A DNA stretch of 64,000 nt from Leptasterias polaris (GCA_037783415.1 JAZGTN010000025.1:124001-188000), one strand, 5' to 3'. Shown: positions 1 through 10,351, counted from the stretch's first letter. Program-made: numbers and translations. The notes: generated from the sequence alone by a model not told the origin.

Positions 1-864
1 ACAGAAGTGTATCCAGGTGTAAAACCTTTCCCGGTCGACCCGTTATATTTTTCTTTATACTTGATCTCGTTATCCCAGACAAGTAGTTCACCTGCACAAA
101 TTGATGCAGCGTACTATGCCATAAGTTGGATATATGGTTTTTGTTCAAATTGCGGATTGTTTAACCCATGCGAATCTAGGGTTGTCAAATCAATCAGAGA
201 TTCTGCGCGCAGGTCACTTGGCAAACCAAGAAATGCAAAAGAGCCTTTAAGTGTGGATATCCTGCTTCTGTTAAACAATATGTATGGAATGCCATCTGCA
301 CCCCTGGTCAATTTGAGATTTATGACTATGTGTCTTTTAGCTTTCTCTGGTTTCCTTAGATATGGCGAATTACGTTCCATAAAGAGATGTGATGTTAAAT
401 TATTTGATCACCACTTGACCATTTTTATCGAGAAGTGTAAAACGGATCAATTTCGTCAGGGAAATACGGTTTTTATTGCTAAAACCTTCTCAGAGCTTTG
501 TCCTCATGAACGACTGAAATTGTATCTAATGAGAATAGGTTTGTTCAGTCCAATGGACTCGGAGTTATATTTATTCCGTGCACTCACTCCCAATGGGTCT
601 GCCTTAAGAGCAAACAATGTGCCGCTCTCATACACAAGGGCTAGAGAGATCTTTTTAGAAAAACTCGAAAGTGTCGGTTTAAACAAAAGTTTGTATGGTC
701 TTCATAGCCTTAGGTCTGGCGGCGCTTCAGCCGCAGCCAATGCAGGTGTGCCTGATCGACTTTTCAAGTCTCACGGGCGCTGGGTAAGCGAGACAGCGAA
801 AGATATGTATGTAAAGGACTGTATCAATTCTAAATTGTCTGTAAGTTCATCCTTGGGTCTCTAA
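1..864 (+). CDS. Tyrosine recombinase of a DIRS/Ngaro-like retroelement, 3' part
   Basis: The frame is open from the left edge, so the gene is truncated there and the GTG at position 7 is not a real start. The visible 285 residues form a tyrosine recombinase catalytic domain. Counting from position 7, the first catalytic Arg is R118 in FLRYGEL, the HxxR box is H233-S-L-R236, the second His is H256 in KSHGRW, and the nucleophile is probably Y268 in DMYVKD. Enzymes of this fold cut and rejoin DNA through a 3'-phosphotyrosine and integrate DIRS-order retroelements (established). The Leu/Arg-rich style and the split direct repeats just downstream fit Ngaro better than Crypton. No stop or frameshift is seen in the visible part. 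The stop is followed 31 bp later by the first copy of an 81-bp direct repeat. Confidence 0.85.
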   Translation, partial: TEVYPGVKPFPVDPLYFSLYLISLSQTSSSPAQIDAAYYAISWIYGFCSNCGLFNPCESRVVKSIRDSARRSLGKPRNAKEPLSVDILLLLNNMYGMPSAPLVNLRFMTMCLLAFSGFLRYGELRSIKRCDVKLFDHHLTIFIEKCKTDQFRQGNTVFIAKTFSELCPHERLKLYLMRIGLFSPMDSELYLFRALTPNGSALRANNVPLSYTRAREIFLEKLESVGLNKSLYGLHSLRSGGASAAANAGVPDRLFKSHGRWVSETAKDMYVKDCINSKLSVSSSLGL

Positions 865-895
865 TTCCAACAATCTCGCTATCTTTGCGCTTCGG

Positions 896-976
896 GAGTG
901 ACAAGTGTGTTGTCAGGAACTGCCACTCCAAACATAATATTTTGTTTGTTGCTAATTGCGGGAGATTAGAAAGGAA
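896..976 (+). repeat. Split direct repeat, copy 1 (B1-like)
   Basis: An 81-bp sequence starting GAGTGACAAGTGTGTTGTCA, repeated without visible mismatch at 1793-1873. It lies immediately after the recombinase stop. Direct repeats downstream of the recombinase match the A1-ORFs-B1A2B2 plan of Ngaro elements. Confidence 0.85.
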
Positions 977-1022
977 ATGTGTTTCTTTTCGGTCTTTTGT
1001 TAGAAGAGAAACACTTTCCTTT
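973..1022. repeat. Short inverted repeat after B1
   Basis: GGAAATGTGTTTC is followed by its near complement GAAACACTTTCC about 20 bp later, giving a potential hairpin at the junction between repeat copy 1 and the internal spacer. Confidence 0.5.
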
Positions 1023-1394
1023 CGGTTCGTAAGCAATTAGAATGGGGGTATGGCCTGCCTGGGCAATCAAGCGTTGCTTAGGCGGGCTATATAAGTATTG
1101 TGTTCTTGTGGTATGTCATTCGGCTTTCTGACACACTTATATGGCGTACACGCCAAGTTTACTTTACATATTTTTTGCAGGTTACATATTGTGGTAGGAT
1201 TGCATTAGTTCAAGTGACCTGGGTACTTTGAGTCATGCCTACTCCCAGACACGTCCTCTCTCCTAGTTTTTTGGCCCACGGGTTTTATCTAGGCAAGCGT
1301 AGGGGTTGCGTGTGTGCTGACTCTTTAGAACTTGATGCACAGGCCGATGCGGGATTGGCAGCAGATGTGTCCGATATTGGACCGATAGCATATT

Positions 1395-1622
1395 AGTCAT
1401 GATATCACCATCGACTTGGAGCTGAGAGCTTTAGTCTGGTGCCCATGATTGTCGCATTGACAAGTAATTAGCTTGGTGACCATTGACTCGGAGCTGTAGC
1501 TTTAGTCTGGTGCCCATGTACGTCGCATTGACGAGTAATTGGCTTGGAGCTTGGTTTTAGCTCGGTGACCATTGACTCGGAGCTGCAGCTTTAGTCTGGT
1601 ACGTCGCATTGACGAGTAATCT
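1395..1622 (+). repeat. Minisatellite between the split direct repeats
   Basis: About three degenerate units of 70-95 bp. Each contains a GACTCGGAGCTG-like block, CTTTAGTCTGGT and CGTCGCATTGACGAGTAAT. It lies in the spacer of the Ngaro-like 3' region. The rest of 977-1792 has no coding signal. Confidence 0.7.
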
Positions 1623-1792
1623 GCGTGTGTCGTTTGGCAGAATTTCAGGCAATATGCCTTCTCGTGTTTGTTTTTAATTACAAGCGAGTTATGTACGTAT
1701 GTTGTATATTTATTCGTAATGAAAAATTGTTGGACTGACTTACGGATTTCTGTATTGAAGAATTGTTAAATGTTTAACAAGATGAATAAAAC

Positions 1793-1873
1793 GAGTGACA
1801 AGTGTGTTGTCAGGAACTGCCACTCCAAACATAATATTTTGTTTGTTGCTAATTGCGGGAGATTAGAAAGGAA
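1793..1873 (+). repeat. Split direct repeat, copy 2 (B2-like)
   Basis: Second copy of the 81-bp repeat at 896-976. It probably marks the 3' end of the retroelement, because similarity stops after AGGAA. Identity between the copies suggests a young or gene-converted insertion. Confidence 0.8.
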
Positions 1874-2039
1874 TTGTACTTCAGGGTTTCTTTAGTCGTG
1901 CAAATACGCAGGTTGGATTTGAAGAATACTATACCTTGGCCACGCCCCTTGATGGATCGTACCCCATCCATCATCCATCATCCTTAAATACATTAATGTA
2001 CAATCTCTTTCAAAGATTTGTTACAAAAACTCTATCATA

Positions 2040-2160
2040 ATAAATAAATGTATTTTGGGTTGAACAAGGAAAAATTTACTAGAGCGGGATTTGAACCAAT
2101 TCGACCTCCGGATTGACGTGCCGGCGCTCTACCAACTGAGCTATCTAGCCCTATGTTGGC
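2040..2160 (-). mobile_element. tRNA-derived SINE-like repeat, copy 1
   Basis: Read on the minus strand, 2150-2077 folds as a tRNA: 6-bp acceptor (GCTAGA/TCTAGT), D arm GCTCAGTTGGTAGAGC and an anticodon arm centred on CCGG with a GTC-like triplet. The T loop has TTCAAAT with a weak stem and position 33 is not T, so it is not a functional tRNA. The A box and B box remain recognisable. A tail ending CTTGTTCAACCC follows. A second copy on the plus strand at 48,960-49,045 shares the head and the flank GCCAACATA. Confidence 0.65.
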
Positions 2161-2986
2161 GGTTTGAAAGTACGTGGATGTTGGGGGCACATGAGAAAAT
2201 AGGAGAAGTAGAAACAATTGAAACAGTGATCATAACAATTAGTGGTTTTTGAATTAATCAAGGCGAGCTACGACTGAGGAAAATGTTTGGGGAGAAAGCT
2301 TGAAGGTTTGTAATCCTTGGTATGTTGAATGTATGAAGGGGAGCAAATTGTATGAAAACAAAAAAGATATTGGCAATTTGATGGCAGTAAATAAGGAAAT
2401 AAGGTCAAGTACTTTGAAAACAGTGTTGTTAATGCAGTGCCAGTCCTATATTTGGTTGGTTTTGAAAACCGGCAATACAAACTATATGAGGGGCATTTTA
2501 GGGATGTAAATTTTAGTTGCTGTTGATGTATTCATGACACTACTTTGTGGACTATGTGAAAAGGGGAGTATATAAACGGTGATGTAGAGATAGATTGAAC
2601 ACTTAATCAATAATGAGAGGATACATTGTATGAAAAAGAAAGTTTATTGGCAACATGGTGGCAGTAAAAAGTGGATGTATATACAGTTTACAGTTAACAA
2701 AAGAGAAATTTATTAAAGGGTTTGTGTTTATATGTTGGGCTATTCTGTCTAAAATAGTGATGAATAATTGAAGTTAGGAAAAAAGGGAAAGAAACAAAGT
2801 TAATTTATGGCAGCCGAGTTCTTTATGTCATACACTTGTCTACAGGAAACTAAGTTGCTGTCTTTAAATTAATAAATTAGTCCTGGAAACAGTATGTGGG
2901 TTTTCATAAAAGCAAAGTTGCAATGGACCTAAAACTTATGAGAGTTTGCTATAATGAACAGTTTGTGCGGGCATCTCTGTGTGACT
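2161..2986. other. AT-rich spacer, nothing recognised
   Basis: No gene, hairpin or strong tandem repeat was recognised between the SINE-like relic and the direct repeat of the foldback element. The short frames here look random. Confidence 0.4.
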
Positions 2987-3028
2987 AATGTGTGCATTTT
3001 TGTCTGTGCGCTGGGACTGCTTCAGTTT
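2987..3028 (+). repeat. Left flanking direct repeat (target-duplication-like)
   Basis: Contains CTGTGCGCTGGGACTGCTTC preceded by TAATGTGTGCATTTTTGT. The counterpart at 8121-8168 is in the same orientation with small insertions. It sits directly outside the inverted arm. Confidence 0.75.
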
Positions 3029-3030
3029 CT

Positions 3031-3733
3031 ATGAGGCGCCAAGTGTAAACTTATTATTTAACGCAATTATTTACAAATAATTCATTATATAATATATAAT
3101 TCATTATTTAACAATTATTTAATCTTTATTTACAAATAATCAGTTTTGCACCACACAATTGTTTATATATAATCGTATGAAAGCTTTCATTATATATATA
3201 TAATCTTAAACACAATTTCATTATTTACAAATAATGTCGACGGATAGATTTTTATATATAAATAATTAACTTTGCACATGCAATTATATGTATATAATTT
3301 CTGGACAACTTTCATTATATATATATAATTTAACGGATAATTACACTTATATATAAATAATGGCGACTGACAAAATTTATATGTAAATAATTTATTTTAC
3401 ACATGCAATTATATAATAAATAATTGTTAGGCAGCTTTCATTATATACATATAATTTTGCGGATCATTATACTTATATATAAATAATATCGGCTGCCAAA
3501 ATTTATTTGTAAATAAAGAATTTTGAACCACACATTTATATATAAATAAGGAAAACTATTACTTTACAACTACGCGGACGAGGCTATGATATACTAAATA
3601 ATGACTGTGCGCTGCTTTCATTATATATAAATAATGGTGTTATATGTAAATTAAGTTTGGTTAGCCCCGCCCAAATACTCTAAATATTCACATCAAAACA
3701 CAGTCTAGTCTATACTAGTACTACACGCTCAGA
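3031..3733 (+). repeat. Left inverted arm with 31-bp-phased AT palindromes
   Basis: From ~3125 to 3549 fourteen 15-17 bp AT palindromes of the form ATTATATATATATAAT or TTTATATATAAATAAT alternate with ~15-bp unique spacers. Their centres lie near 3132, 3165, 3196, 3227, 3258, 3290, 3321, 3353, 3383, 3416, 3447, 3479, 3509 and 3542, a mean step of 31.5 bp. Every fourth spacer is related (GCTTTC before motifs 3, 7 and 11; CACATGCA before 6 and 10), giving a ~125-bp higher-order unit. The innermost part (3550-3733) is non-repetitive. Confidence 0.85.
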
Positions 3734-4743
3734 CTTCATGACTTACAGTCATGCGTACAGTGAGTACATTTTGTACAGTAATGTACACAGTCAACTGTCG
3801 TTTCATGATGGGTTTCGTGCAGCAGCCATTTAAAATCCTCGGTTACAGTTACAAAACTTGACAAATTTAGCTCTTTAGAGAACATTCCTCTATCAACAGT
3901 GCCCACATACATCACCACCCGAGAAGGAGACCAATTTAGTTCAATGACATTTTGGTAAGTTACGTTATAAAATGTTATTCTTGATGGTAGCTACGTAGTT
4001 TACTTCATTTCAAATGACGGATAAGTGACCGATAAACTTAGTGCTGCATCTAATTCGTGAAAACAATGTTGTTGTTTTTTCCCCAATAACTGATGAAGAT
4101 TTGCTACAATTACACTTCATGGCATTAACTGATCGGATAATGTTTGTCGAGTAGGACCTGTTTGGTTGAATTTTGTTGTTAATTGGCAGTCACCAAAGTT
4201 GTGCACTGTTTTTTTATATAATCCTACCCAATATTTGTGTTTTATTAGTTAACAGTGACACTGACAGTAACACAACACTCTATGTCTGTAGTATTAAATT
4301 AACAGATTAAATTTAAAGTTCCATTTGCTGAATATGCTGATTATGCTGATGCACTGTATTTTTGTAATACACTGTTCTTTTGAATAATTTGTTGGTGTCT
4401 TTTCTTTTCAAGTAAATGTTTTTACTATTTAGATTTGTTATTAATTTTAACAACTAAATTATAAATATGAATAAAGTAGTAATATTTTTCTGAAGGAAAA
4501 TACATTATGTGATTCTGACTTTTTACATTAAATGCAATGAAATTACATAAATTAAAACAGGGGGCAGTAGTGAGTGACAAACTAGTGGTGATGTGTATTA
4601 CATGTGTACTCATTGTTGCATCAACAAAACGTCAGTGGGGTACCAGTACCACCATGTCGAGGGCTTTGCTTGAGGATTGGACTAGTACAGTAGTATTCAT
4701 CAACTTTGTTAAACATTCATTGTTTTATTTTATCTTTTTTTAA
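3734..4743. other. Foldback interior, left; nothing recognised
   Basis: AT-rich DNA with scattered direct motifs (GTACAGT, GCTGATTATGCTGATG). No credible coding frame before 4744. Confidence 0.4.
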
Positions 4744-4846
4744 GGATGCATATGCACAGTTGGAGGGGAGACTTTTGTTTTAGAACCACCTCGACACAAG
4801 GCCGAGTTGGTCTCCAACGAGACAAAAGGGTACTTGAAAACTGCAT
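4744..4846 (+). CDS. Possible small exon, unknown protein
   Basis: After a T-rich run ending TTTTTTTAAG (a possible 3' splice site) one frame reads a peptide containing GGETFVLEPPRHKAELVSN and ends with TAA at 4844-4846. Its composition is protein-like, unlike the surrounding DNA. It could be a remnant exon of the gene of the foldback element. No family was recognised and the frame is short. Confidence 0.2.
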
Positions 4847-4945
4847 AAATATAAGGTAGGTCCCTATGAATTACAATAAAACTGTTCATTTATCAAAACG
4901 TTTAGACTGACTACCCATAGTCTAGAACTGGGTACTTTTTAATAA

Positions 4946-5170
4946 CATTACTTTCCACAATTTACAAGACATCCAACACTAATAAGTGGTGAACTGGAGC
5001 CTGGGGAGGCCAAAGACAATCCCATGTTGACATTTGTTATTATTTTCAAGGAGGAAGAGGAAGAAAAATCTTCAAAGGTAGTTGGAAAAAATATCATAAA
5101 ACCATCCAATCCCGTAAAAAGTAAAACTTTTGTTTGTTATAAATACAATGATCATCCATATGGTGCTTAA
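4946..5170 (+). CDS. Possible exon or ORF with acidic run, unknown
   Basis: An open frame ending with TAA near 5170 encodes a stretch with GELEPGEAKDNPMLTFVIIF followed by a Glu-rich run and NPVKSKTFVCYKY. There is no convincing ATG start. With the frame at 4744-4846 it may be what is left of the coding region of the enclosing element. No homologue was recognised. Confidence 0.2.
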   Translation, partial: HYFPQFTRHPTLISGELEPGEAKDNPMLTFVIIFKEEEEEKSSKVVGKNIIKPSNPVKSKTFVCYKYNDHPYGA

Positions 5171-5582
5171 CTATGGAAAGTTTCATTGACTATTCGATTA
5201 TACTGATATCAATACTCAAAACATTAAACAATTTCTCATTTCAGTTACAAGGCATACACGAATCTGCAGAGGCAATCACATTGTGAGAAAATCTTTGGTG
5301 TGATAACCAGTTTCTTCAAAGCAAAACCTGTCGTCGGCTCTTTTAAAAAAGGATACAAGAACTCGTCAGTAGAGGATATACCACCTGTGATTCAGCAGAA
5401 TAAATATCACCTGTGATTATGTTGGTATAAACCAACTCTAACTGCAGGGAACGATTTCATCCAGCAATTTTGCATAGCAAAATATTTAGACTGAACTTGT
5501 TTTGTGCACACTGAATGCTAATATTGAGTAGCAACTCCTGATTTTTGAGTAGCAACTGATGCATTTTGTGTAGCAATAGACC

Positions 5583-5732
5583 GATCCATTAAGCCCCGCC
5601 TCCTTACGAGTTGACCAATCACAGCCGCGAAACCCGATCACCGTTAGTGCAAAGATCACCAAACGGCTCAAATGGTGATAAGATTTCGCGGTTGTGATTG
5701 GTCAATGAGAAATGGGCGTGGCTTAATGGATC
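5583..5732. mobile_element. MITE, ~150 bp, imperfect inverted arms
   Basis: Arms of ~50 bp start GATCCATTAAGCC and end GGCTTAATGGATC. Inside them TTGACCAATCACAGCCGCGAAA pairs with TTTCGCGGTTGTGATTGGTC. It lies inside the larger foldback element, so it inserted later or belongs to it. Confidence 0.75.
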
Positions 5733-6529
5733 AGTGTATTCCGTTTGCTATACAAGGGAAATCGTGCACTGAACTGTCAAAGTAACAGCTAGCAAACTGG
5801 TGTCCTTATTTTGTTTGCCACTAAACAACAGCTGAAAAACATTAGAAAAAGTTAGAAAACTCACCATTAGCCTAAATGTAGACAGATATAATGGTGTATC
5901 ATTATTGAGTGAGTCAACGTTTTTAATTTTTACATTAACGCTTTCCTCCAATTTTATGAGACGAGTTCATCGTTAACTTTTTCAATTTTGAGGAAAACAA
6001 ATATATTTATAAGCACTGTCTTTGTATTGTTTTGCAAATCAAGGTTGTATACTTTTAGCTAATTGTTATTCCATTTTTAAGTGATTCAATTTGTGATAGA
6101 TTCATTGTGCCACAGTATTACTTTTATTGCATCTTTTACTCTATTGTCAAAGTATGCGTTTAGTTTCATTCTAAAAGACAGTCATCCTACTCCAGAGTTC
6201 AGAAAGCAGAACTAATCTTTACAAATGTCTTTGAGGACTGCCTCAAGGTTTGTTGATTTTTTAAAGTTGTGTATTCTTGAAGGTTCCAGTGCAAGGTATA
6301 ATTTTTAGTTTCTAAGGTTATTTGTACTTTTATTTGAATAAAAAGTTTAATGTTTCATGAACTGATCGGTTTTCTTGACAAAAACAGTAAATAATATTGT
6401 TTACCCTTACACCGATGTGCATTAAGCACTCCATACTTCCCCGAGTTCTATGAAAAAAATCCACAGGATTTGTTTTTTCATTTAAAAAGTATACGTGATG
6501 CCCCAGACATTTTTATTTAGCTCGTCTTC
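5733..6529. other. Foldback interior, middle; nothing recognised
   Basis: AT-rich sequence with no supported gene or repeat. Confidence 0.35.
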
Positions 6530-6945
6530 AATACTTGATTCTCGCATAATAATAATAAAGACTTGTTATGCGCACATATCCACCCTGCTGGGTGTTCAAG
6601 GCGCAGTAAATCAAAAACAAACAAAAGAAACGGATACAACTAAATTATTCCTTGAAAACCTGTGACATAAGATAAGGTTTGAGAAGTGATTTAAATTTTG
6701 TGGTACAAAGACAACATCAAAGATTATGTGGTAGAGAGTTCCAGAAGCGTGGGGCGCAGCTGCAGAAAAAGACCTGTGGCACCCCAGGAGTGTTGAGACT
6801 TGGGTTCCTTGAGGAGAAGCATGGTACTGGATCGAAGATCCCTTGACGGAGTGTAAACTTGAAGTAGTTCTGAGATATAGTGGGGAGCCTTGCCGTTAAG
6901 TGCTTTGTGGACAATGAGCATCAGCTTGAAGTTGATACGCACAGG
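6530..6945 (-). pseudogene. CR1/L2-like non-LTR retrotransposon, C-terminal RT tail and 3' UTR
   Basis: On the minus strand two overlapping frames share the conserved end of CR1/L2-type reverse transcriptases: LNGKAPHYISELLQVYTPSR, then APRFWNSLPHNL in another frame, then SLLKPYL. A frameshift separates them, near 6770-6790. A 3' UTR with TGCGCCTTGAACACCC and a TAATAATAATA tail follows toward 6530. Only the last ~90 residues remain, as expected for a 5'-truncated retrocopy. Confidence 0.8.
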
Positions 6946-7415
6946 GAGAACCTTGTATTAACTGACAAACCTTTTAGCTTTTCAGTCACATATTTAGTGC
7001 GTTCCGCGGGTCCTATTTTCTTTTATTTTTTGCACATGTCCTTAAAAAATACCCCTCTTCGATGCATTTATCAAACAAAATCAAATTGTTTTTCTCGGGC
7101 ACACAATGGTTTTAATCTCATCCATGACTTTCTTCCACACGGCTACGTAAGATTTCACCCTTTCCTCTATGTTCAGCTAACCGGATTATAATATAATGTT
7201 GGATGCTGCTGTTGGACCTGGACATTAACAATACACTCATTGCTCAAGATTAAAACCATAAGAGTAGCCAAGCAGAGGATCGTAGGACACTCAATTCACA
7301 ACTTGAAAAACACTGCAAAAAGGGACCGCGGTCTATACTTTCACCACCTGCATTTGCTTGGCTGTTGCATACGATGTACGTACATGTACATGTGCAGCTC
7401 GCAGAAAGTAGACTG
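6946..7415. other. Foldback interior, right; nothing recognised
   Basis: No recognised feature. The frame at 6880-7191 overlaps the retrotransposon relic in antisense and is not supported. Confidence 0.35.
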
Positions 7416-8119
7416 TGCATGAGCCCGGTGAGCGTGTAGACTGTGCCGGATGTTATAACATGAATATTTAGAGTATTGGGGCGTGGCTATACACTCAATT
7501 TACATATAACACCATTATTTATATATAATGAAAGCAGCGCACAGTCATTATTTAGTATATCATAGCCTCGTCCGCGTAGTTGTAAAGTAATAGTTTTCCT
7601 TATTTATATATAAATGTGTGGTTCAAAATTCTTTATTTACAAATAAATTTTGGCAGCCGATATTATTTATATATAAGTATAATGATCCGCAAAATTATAT
7701 GTATATAATGAAAGCTGCCTAACAATTATTTATTATATAATTGCATGTGTAAAATAAATTATTTACATATAAATTTTGTCAGTCGCCATTATTTATATAT
7801 AAGTGTAATGATCCTTTAAATTATATATAAATAATGAAAGTTGTCCAGAAATTATATACATATAATTGCATGTGCAAAGTTAATTATTTATATATAAAAA
7901 TCTATCGCGTCGACATTATTTGTAAATAATGAAATTGTGTTTAAGATTATATATATATAATGAAAGCTTTCATACGATTATATATAAACAATTGTGTGGT
8001 GCAAAACTGATTATTTGTAAATAAAGATTAAATAATGGTTAAATAATGAATTATATATTATATAATGAATTATTTGTAAATAATTGCGTTAAATAATAAG
8101 TTTACACTTGGCGCCTCAT
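7416..8119 (-). repeat. Right inverted arm with phased AT palindromes
   Basis: Inverted copy of 3031-3733, with the same order of spacers (GCTTTC, CACATGCA, TCCGCGTAGTTG) in reverse complement. Several small differences, for example one extra base pair step in the GTCGACG spacer, show the arms have drifted by a few per cent and are not a sequencing fold-back. Confidence 0.85.
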
Positions 8120-8120
8120 A

Positions 8121-8168
8121 TAATGGTGTGCATCTTTTTGTATCTGTGCGCTGGGACTGCTTCAGTTT
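8121..8168 (+). repeat. Right flanking direct repeat
   Basis: Direct-orientation counterpart of 2987-3028, sharing CTGTGCGCTGGGACTGCTTC and the upstream TAATG..TGTGCAT. Its length (48 versus 42 bp) and indels make it far longer than a standard 2-11 bp target duplication. Confidence 0.75.
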
Positions 8169-8589
8169 CATCCACATTCAAGTTTTTGTGGTATAGTTGC
8201 TTTGGGTTTGTTAATGGTTGTTGTGGAAGCTGAATTTGTTTAGCTTTATGGGTTTATTAAACTTTTGGTTGATTAGTGAAGTCCTGAGAAATGTTACGTT
8301 TACTGATGGGTTTTTATTGTATAATGGATGCTATTGTTCAGTGGTACCGTCTATCGAATCAACCTCGTTTGGGTATGACAGGTTGTCGACAACAAACACA
8401 TGACGATCACTCGGTAACTACTTACGTGAGATTCATTTCAAAATGTTTAAAAAAAGCGTTGGTGACTCAAACTCATATAGGCCTAAATATGAGTTCTTCA
8501 AAAAGTTGTTTTAAAGGCAAATAGTATGATATGAGGGAAATTGTTAGAGCGATTAAGCGAACCTGGCGCAATACAGTGACAAACAGCTG
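8169..8589. other. Spacer, nothing recognised
   Basis: No supported gene or repeat between the foldback element and the GC-richer repeat. Confidence 0.35.
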
Positions 8590-8860
8590 CCGGGTGTATT
8601 TCCAGGCACCGCACCGACCGTCGCGAACATTTCCAAGCGCAGTCAACATGGGGGAGCCAGGGAACCGCGCGCGAACATACACAGGATATTTCTTTTAAGC
8701 GCAGGATAACAAAGGCCGCACATGTATTGACTTTGGCATACTGGGAAAACCGCACTCATGCACAGCGCATTTCTTTTTACCGCAGGATAAAAAAGGCCGC
8801 TAACGCCGCTAGGCACACGATTCTCCCGTAACTGGGAAAACAACGCAGAGCGGGACAGAC
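8590..8860 (+). repeat. Degenerate tandem repeat, ~100-130 bp unit
   Basis: Two units share ATTTCTTTTAAGCGCAGGATAACAA-like DNA, then AAGGCCGC and ACTGGGAAAAC. The open frames on the minus strand here are translations of the repeat. Confidence 0.55.
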
Positions 8861-9553
8861 GGACGGACGGAAAGACAGAGAAAAACCCGTGCTCTTTTTA
8901 TGTGTTTGGATACAGTTACCGCCTCCTGCCACTAGCCACGCCCCCTTCAGCACCTTACACCCTCTTTCGCCCATTTTTTATTTTATTTTTTATTTTTTTA
9001 CATACTATTTCTTGGCAAGCTAATTGTATGTTTTTAATGTCATTTTGGGGGTTACAAGCTTGTATTGGTTGTGTTTACACCATAGGACCTATATCGATAA
9101 AAACATTCAATAATCGATATAACAAATTGCCCAACCCTGAGGAGGGGTCATCACTCAGATTCTTAAACAGTATGACCTTCTTGTGTGGAATCTGCAAAAA
9201 AACATTATATCCAACAAGACATGGTTCACCCCTTTGGCTGCCAGACTATTAGACTGTATCATGGATGGTGGGCAGTGTTAATGGTGAGTGTGTGAGCCAA
9301 CAATGGGCTAGCTAGTGCTGCGGGTTCGCGAATCAGAAAAAGTATTTTATAGTTTCGTTAGTTTTCGACGCCATGAATAGTAGCACGCATATCTTTCTTA
9401 TTTAATTGATCGTTAGGCTAAATGACGAAAATCAGTAAAAAGTATCAAGTCTACACTGTAAGAAAACTAGTTGAAAATACCCTGAAATCTTGTAGTTTGA
9501 TTTTACTTTTTACTGGTATCTGAGTGTGCTACCATTGTGTTTGACGACTGTCC
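8861..9553. other. Spacer, nothing recognised
   Basis: T-rich runs near 8975-9000, and an inverted ATCGAT pair near 9090-9118. No gene seen. Confidence 0.35.
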
Positions 9554-9686
9554 GGTTTGTGGCATAGCTAGAAATAGAACCCGGAGAACGCGCGCTGAGT
9601 GCGTAATTGTGCGTGCGGTTTCGTTGTGAGACCATTTTTATGGACGCGCGTACGCCATTTTTTTTACGCGTGTATGGCAAAATTAG

Positions 9687-9731
9687 CATATTCAATTCAA
9701 TTCAATTCAATTCAATTCAATTCAATTCAAT
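9687..9731 (+). repeat. (ATTCA)n pentanucleotide repeat
   Basis: About nine tandem copies of ATTCA. On the other strand this is the TTGAA-repeat tail of the retrotransposon fragment, not an independent microsatellite. Confidence 0.9.
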
Positions 9732-10200
9732 AGACATTTATTTCACATTGACATATTCAATGACAGTAAATACAGTTTGTATAAGGAAAACAAATTAAAG
9801 CAGTAGTTTGTAGCATAATTCAATATTACATGTTTACAGGTAGGCATAATATAATTAATTTTACGTGAAGAGCACACTTGACTGTAAACAAAAAACCTTT
9901 TTTATAATGATGTCAACATGTAGGAAACGAGGTGAAGCATGGCTTTTGTACCTTTCCCTAAAAAAACAGGACAACACTACAAAAACAACAACAGACGGAC
10001 TAGGACAGGACAACACAAACAAAGAGTGAGACTAGGCACAATGTATTGATTCACTTAAATAAATTATAAAATAAGATACAAGGTGAATTCTTACACGTAA
10101 CTGTTGATAATGGATTTTTTCAGATTTCTAGCAAATAAAAACAGACTAGTACTGTCTTTTAACCCAATGTCCAGTTCATTCCAGTAAATATTCCAGTAAA
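9687..10200 (-). pseudogene. Non-LTR retrotransposon 3' end with (TTGAA)n tail
   Basis: On the minus strand a frame ending with TAA at 10,092-10,094 reads WNELDIGLKDSTSL followed by FLFARNLKKSIINSYV. This is the typical last segment of a non-LTR reverse transcriptase (W-N-x-L ... L-K-x-x-L). A 3' UTR follows with AATAAA near 9737-9745, and a (TTGAA)n tail at 9687-9731 closes it. The direct TATTTACTGGAA duplication near 10,183-10,203 marks damage at the 5' boundary. It lies inside MITE 1. Confidence 0.65.
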
Positions 10201-10351
10201 TATTACGGTCTATGTGCGTTGCCATTTTTTGCCATACACGCGTGTCACGTGATGATCATTTTGCCATACACGCGTGTCGCGTGGTATCGATACGCGTCCG
10301 CCACAGACGACACAGAGAGGACGGTCGAGCTCAGCGTTCTCCGGGTTCTAT

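Larger units (their letters stand above)
2987..8168. mobile_element. Large foldback (long-TIR) DNA element, 5.1 kb
   Basis: Two ~700-bp arms at 3031-3733 and 7416-8119 are inverted copies a few per cent diverged. They enclose ~3.7 kb. The outermost bases are ATGAGGCGCCAAGTG on the left and its complement on the right. Immediately outside, a ~42-48 bp sequence is present in direct orientation on both sides. Long arms made of internal tandem repeats are the hallmark of foldback elements (Drosophila FB/Galileo, sea urchin TU). The interior shows no intact transposase: two short coding-like frames (4744-4846 and near 4950-5170), a small MITE (5583-5732) and a CR1-like 3' fragment (6530-6945). It is probably non-autonomous or decayed. 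Confidence 0.8.

Noticed and set aside
2077..2150. Functional tRNA gene (Asp-like GTC triplet), minus strand
   Set aside because: Mismatched acceptor base, weak T stem and a non-T at position 33; a second decayed copy with shared flanks shows that it is a dispersed repeat.
3125..3549. CRISPR-like array of short palindromic repeats with unique spacers
   Set aside because: Repeats are AT-only and variable, spacers are themselves periodic every four units, the array is mirrored at 7.5-8.1 kb, and the context is eukaryotic with no cas genes. It is the arm of a foldback element.
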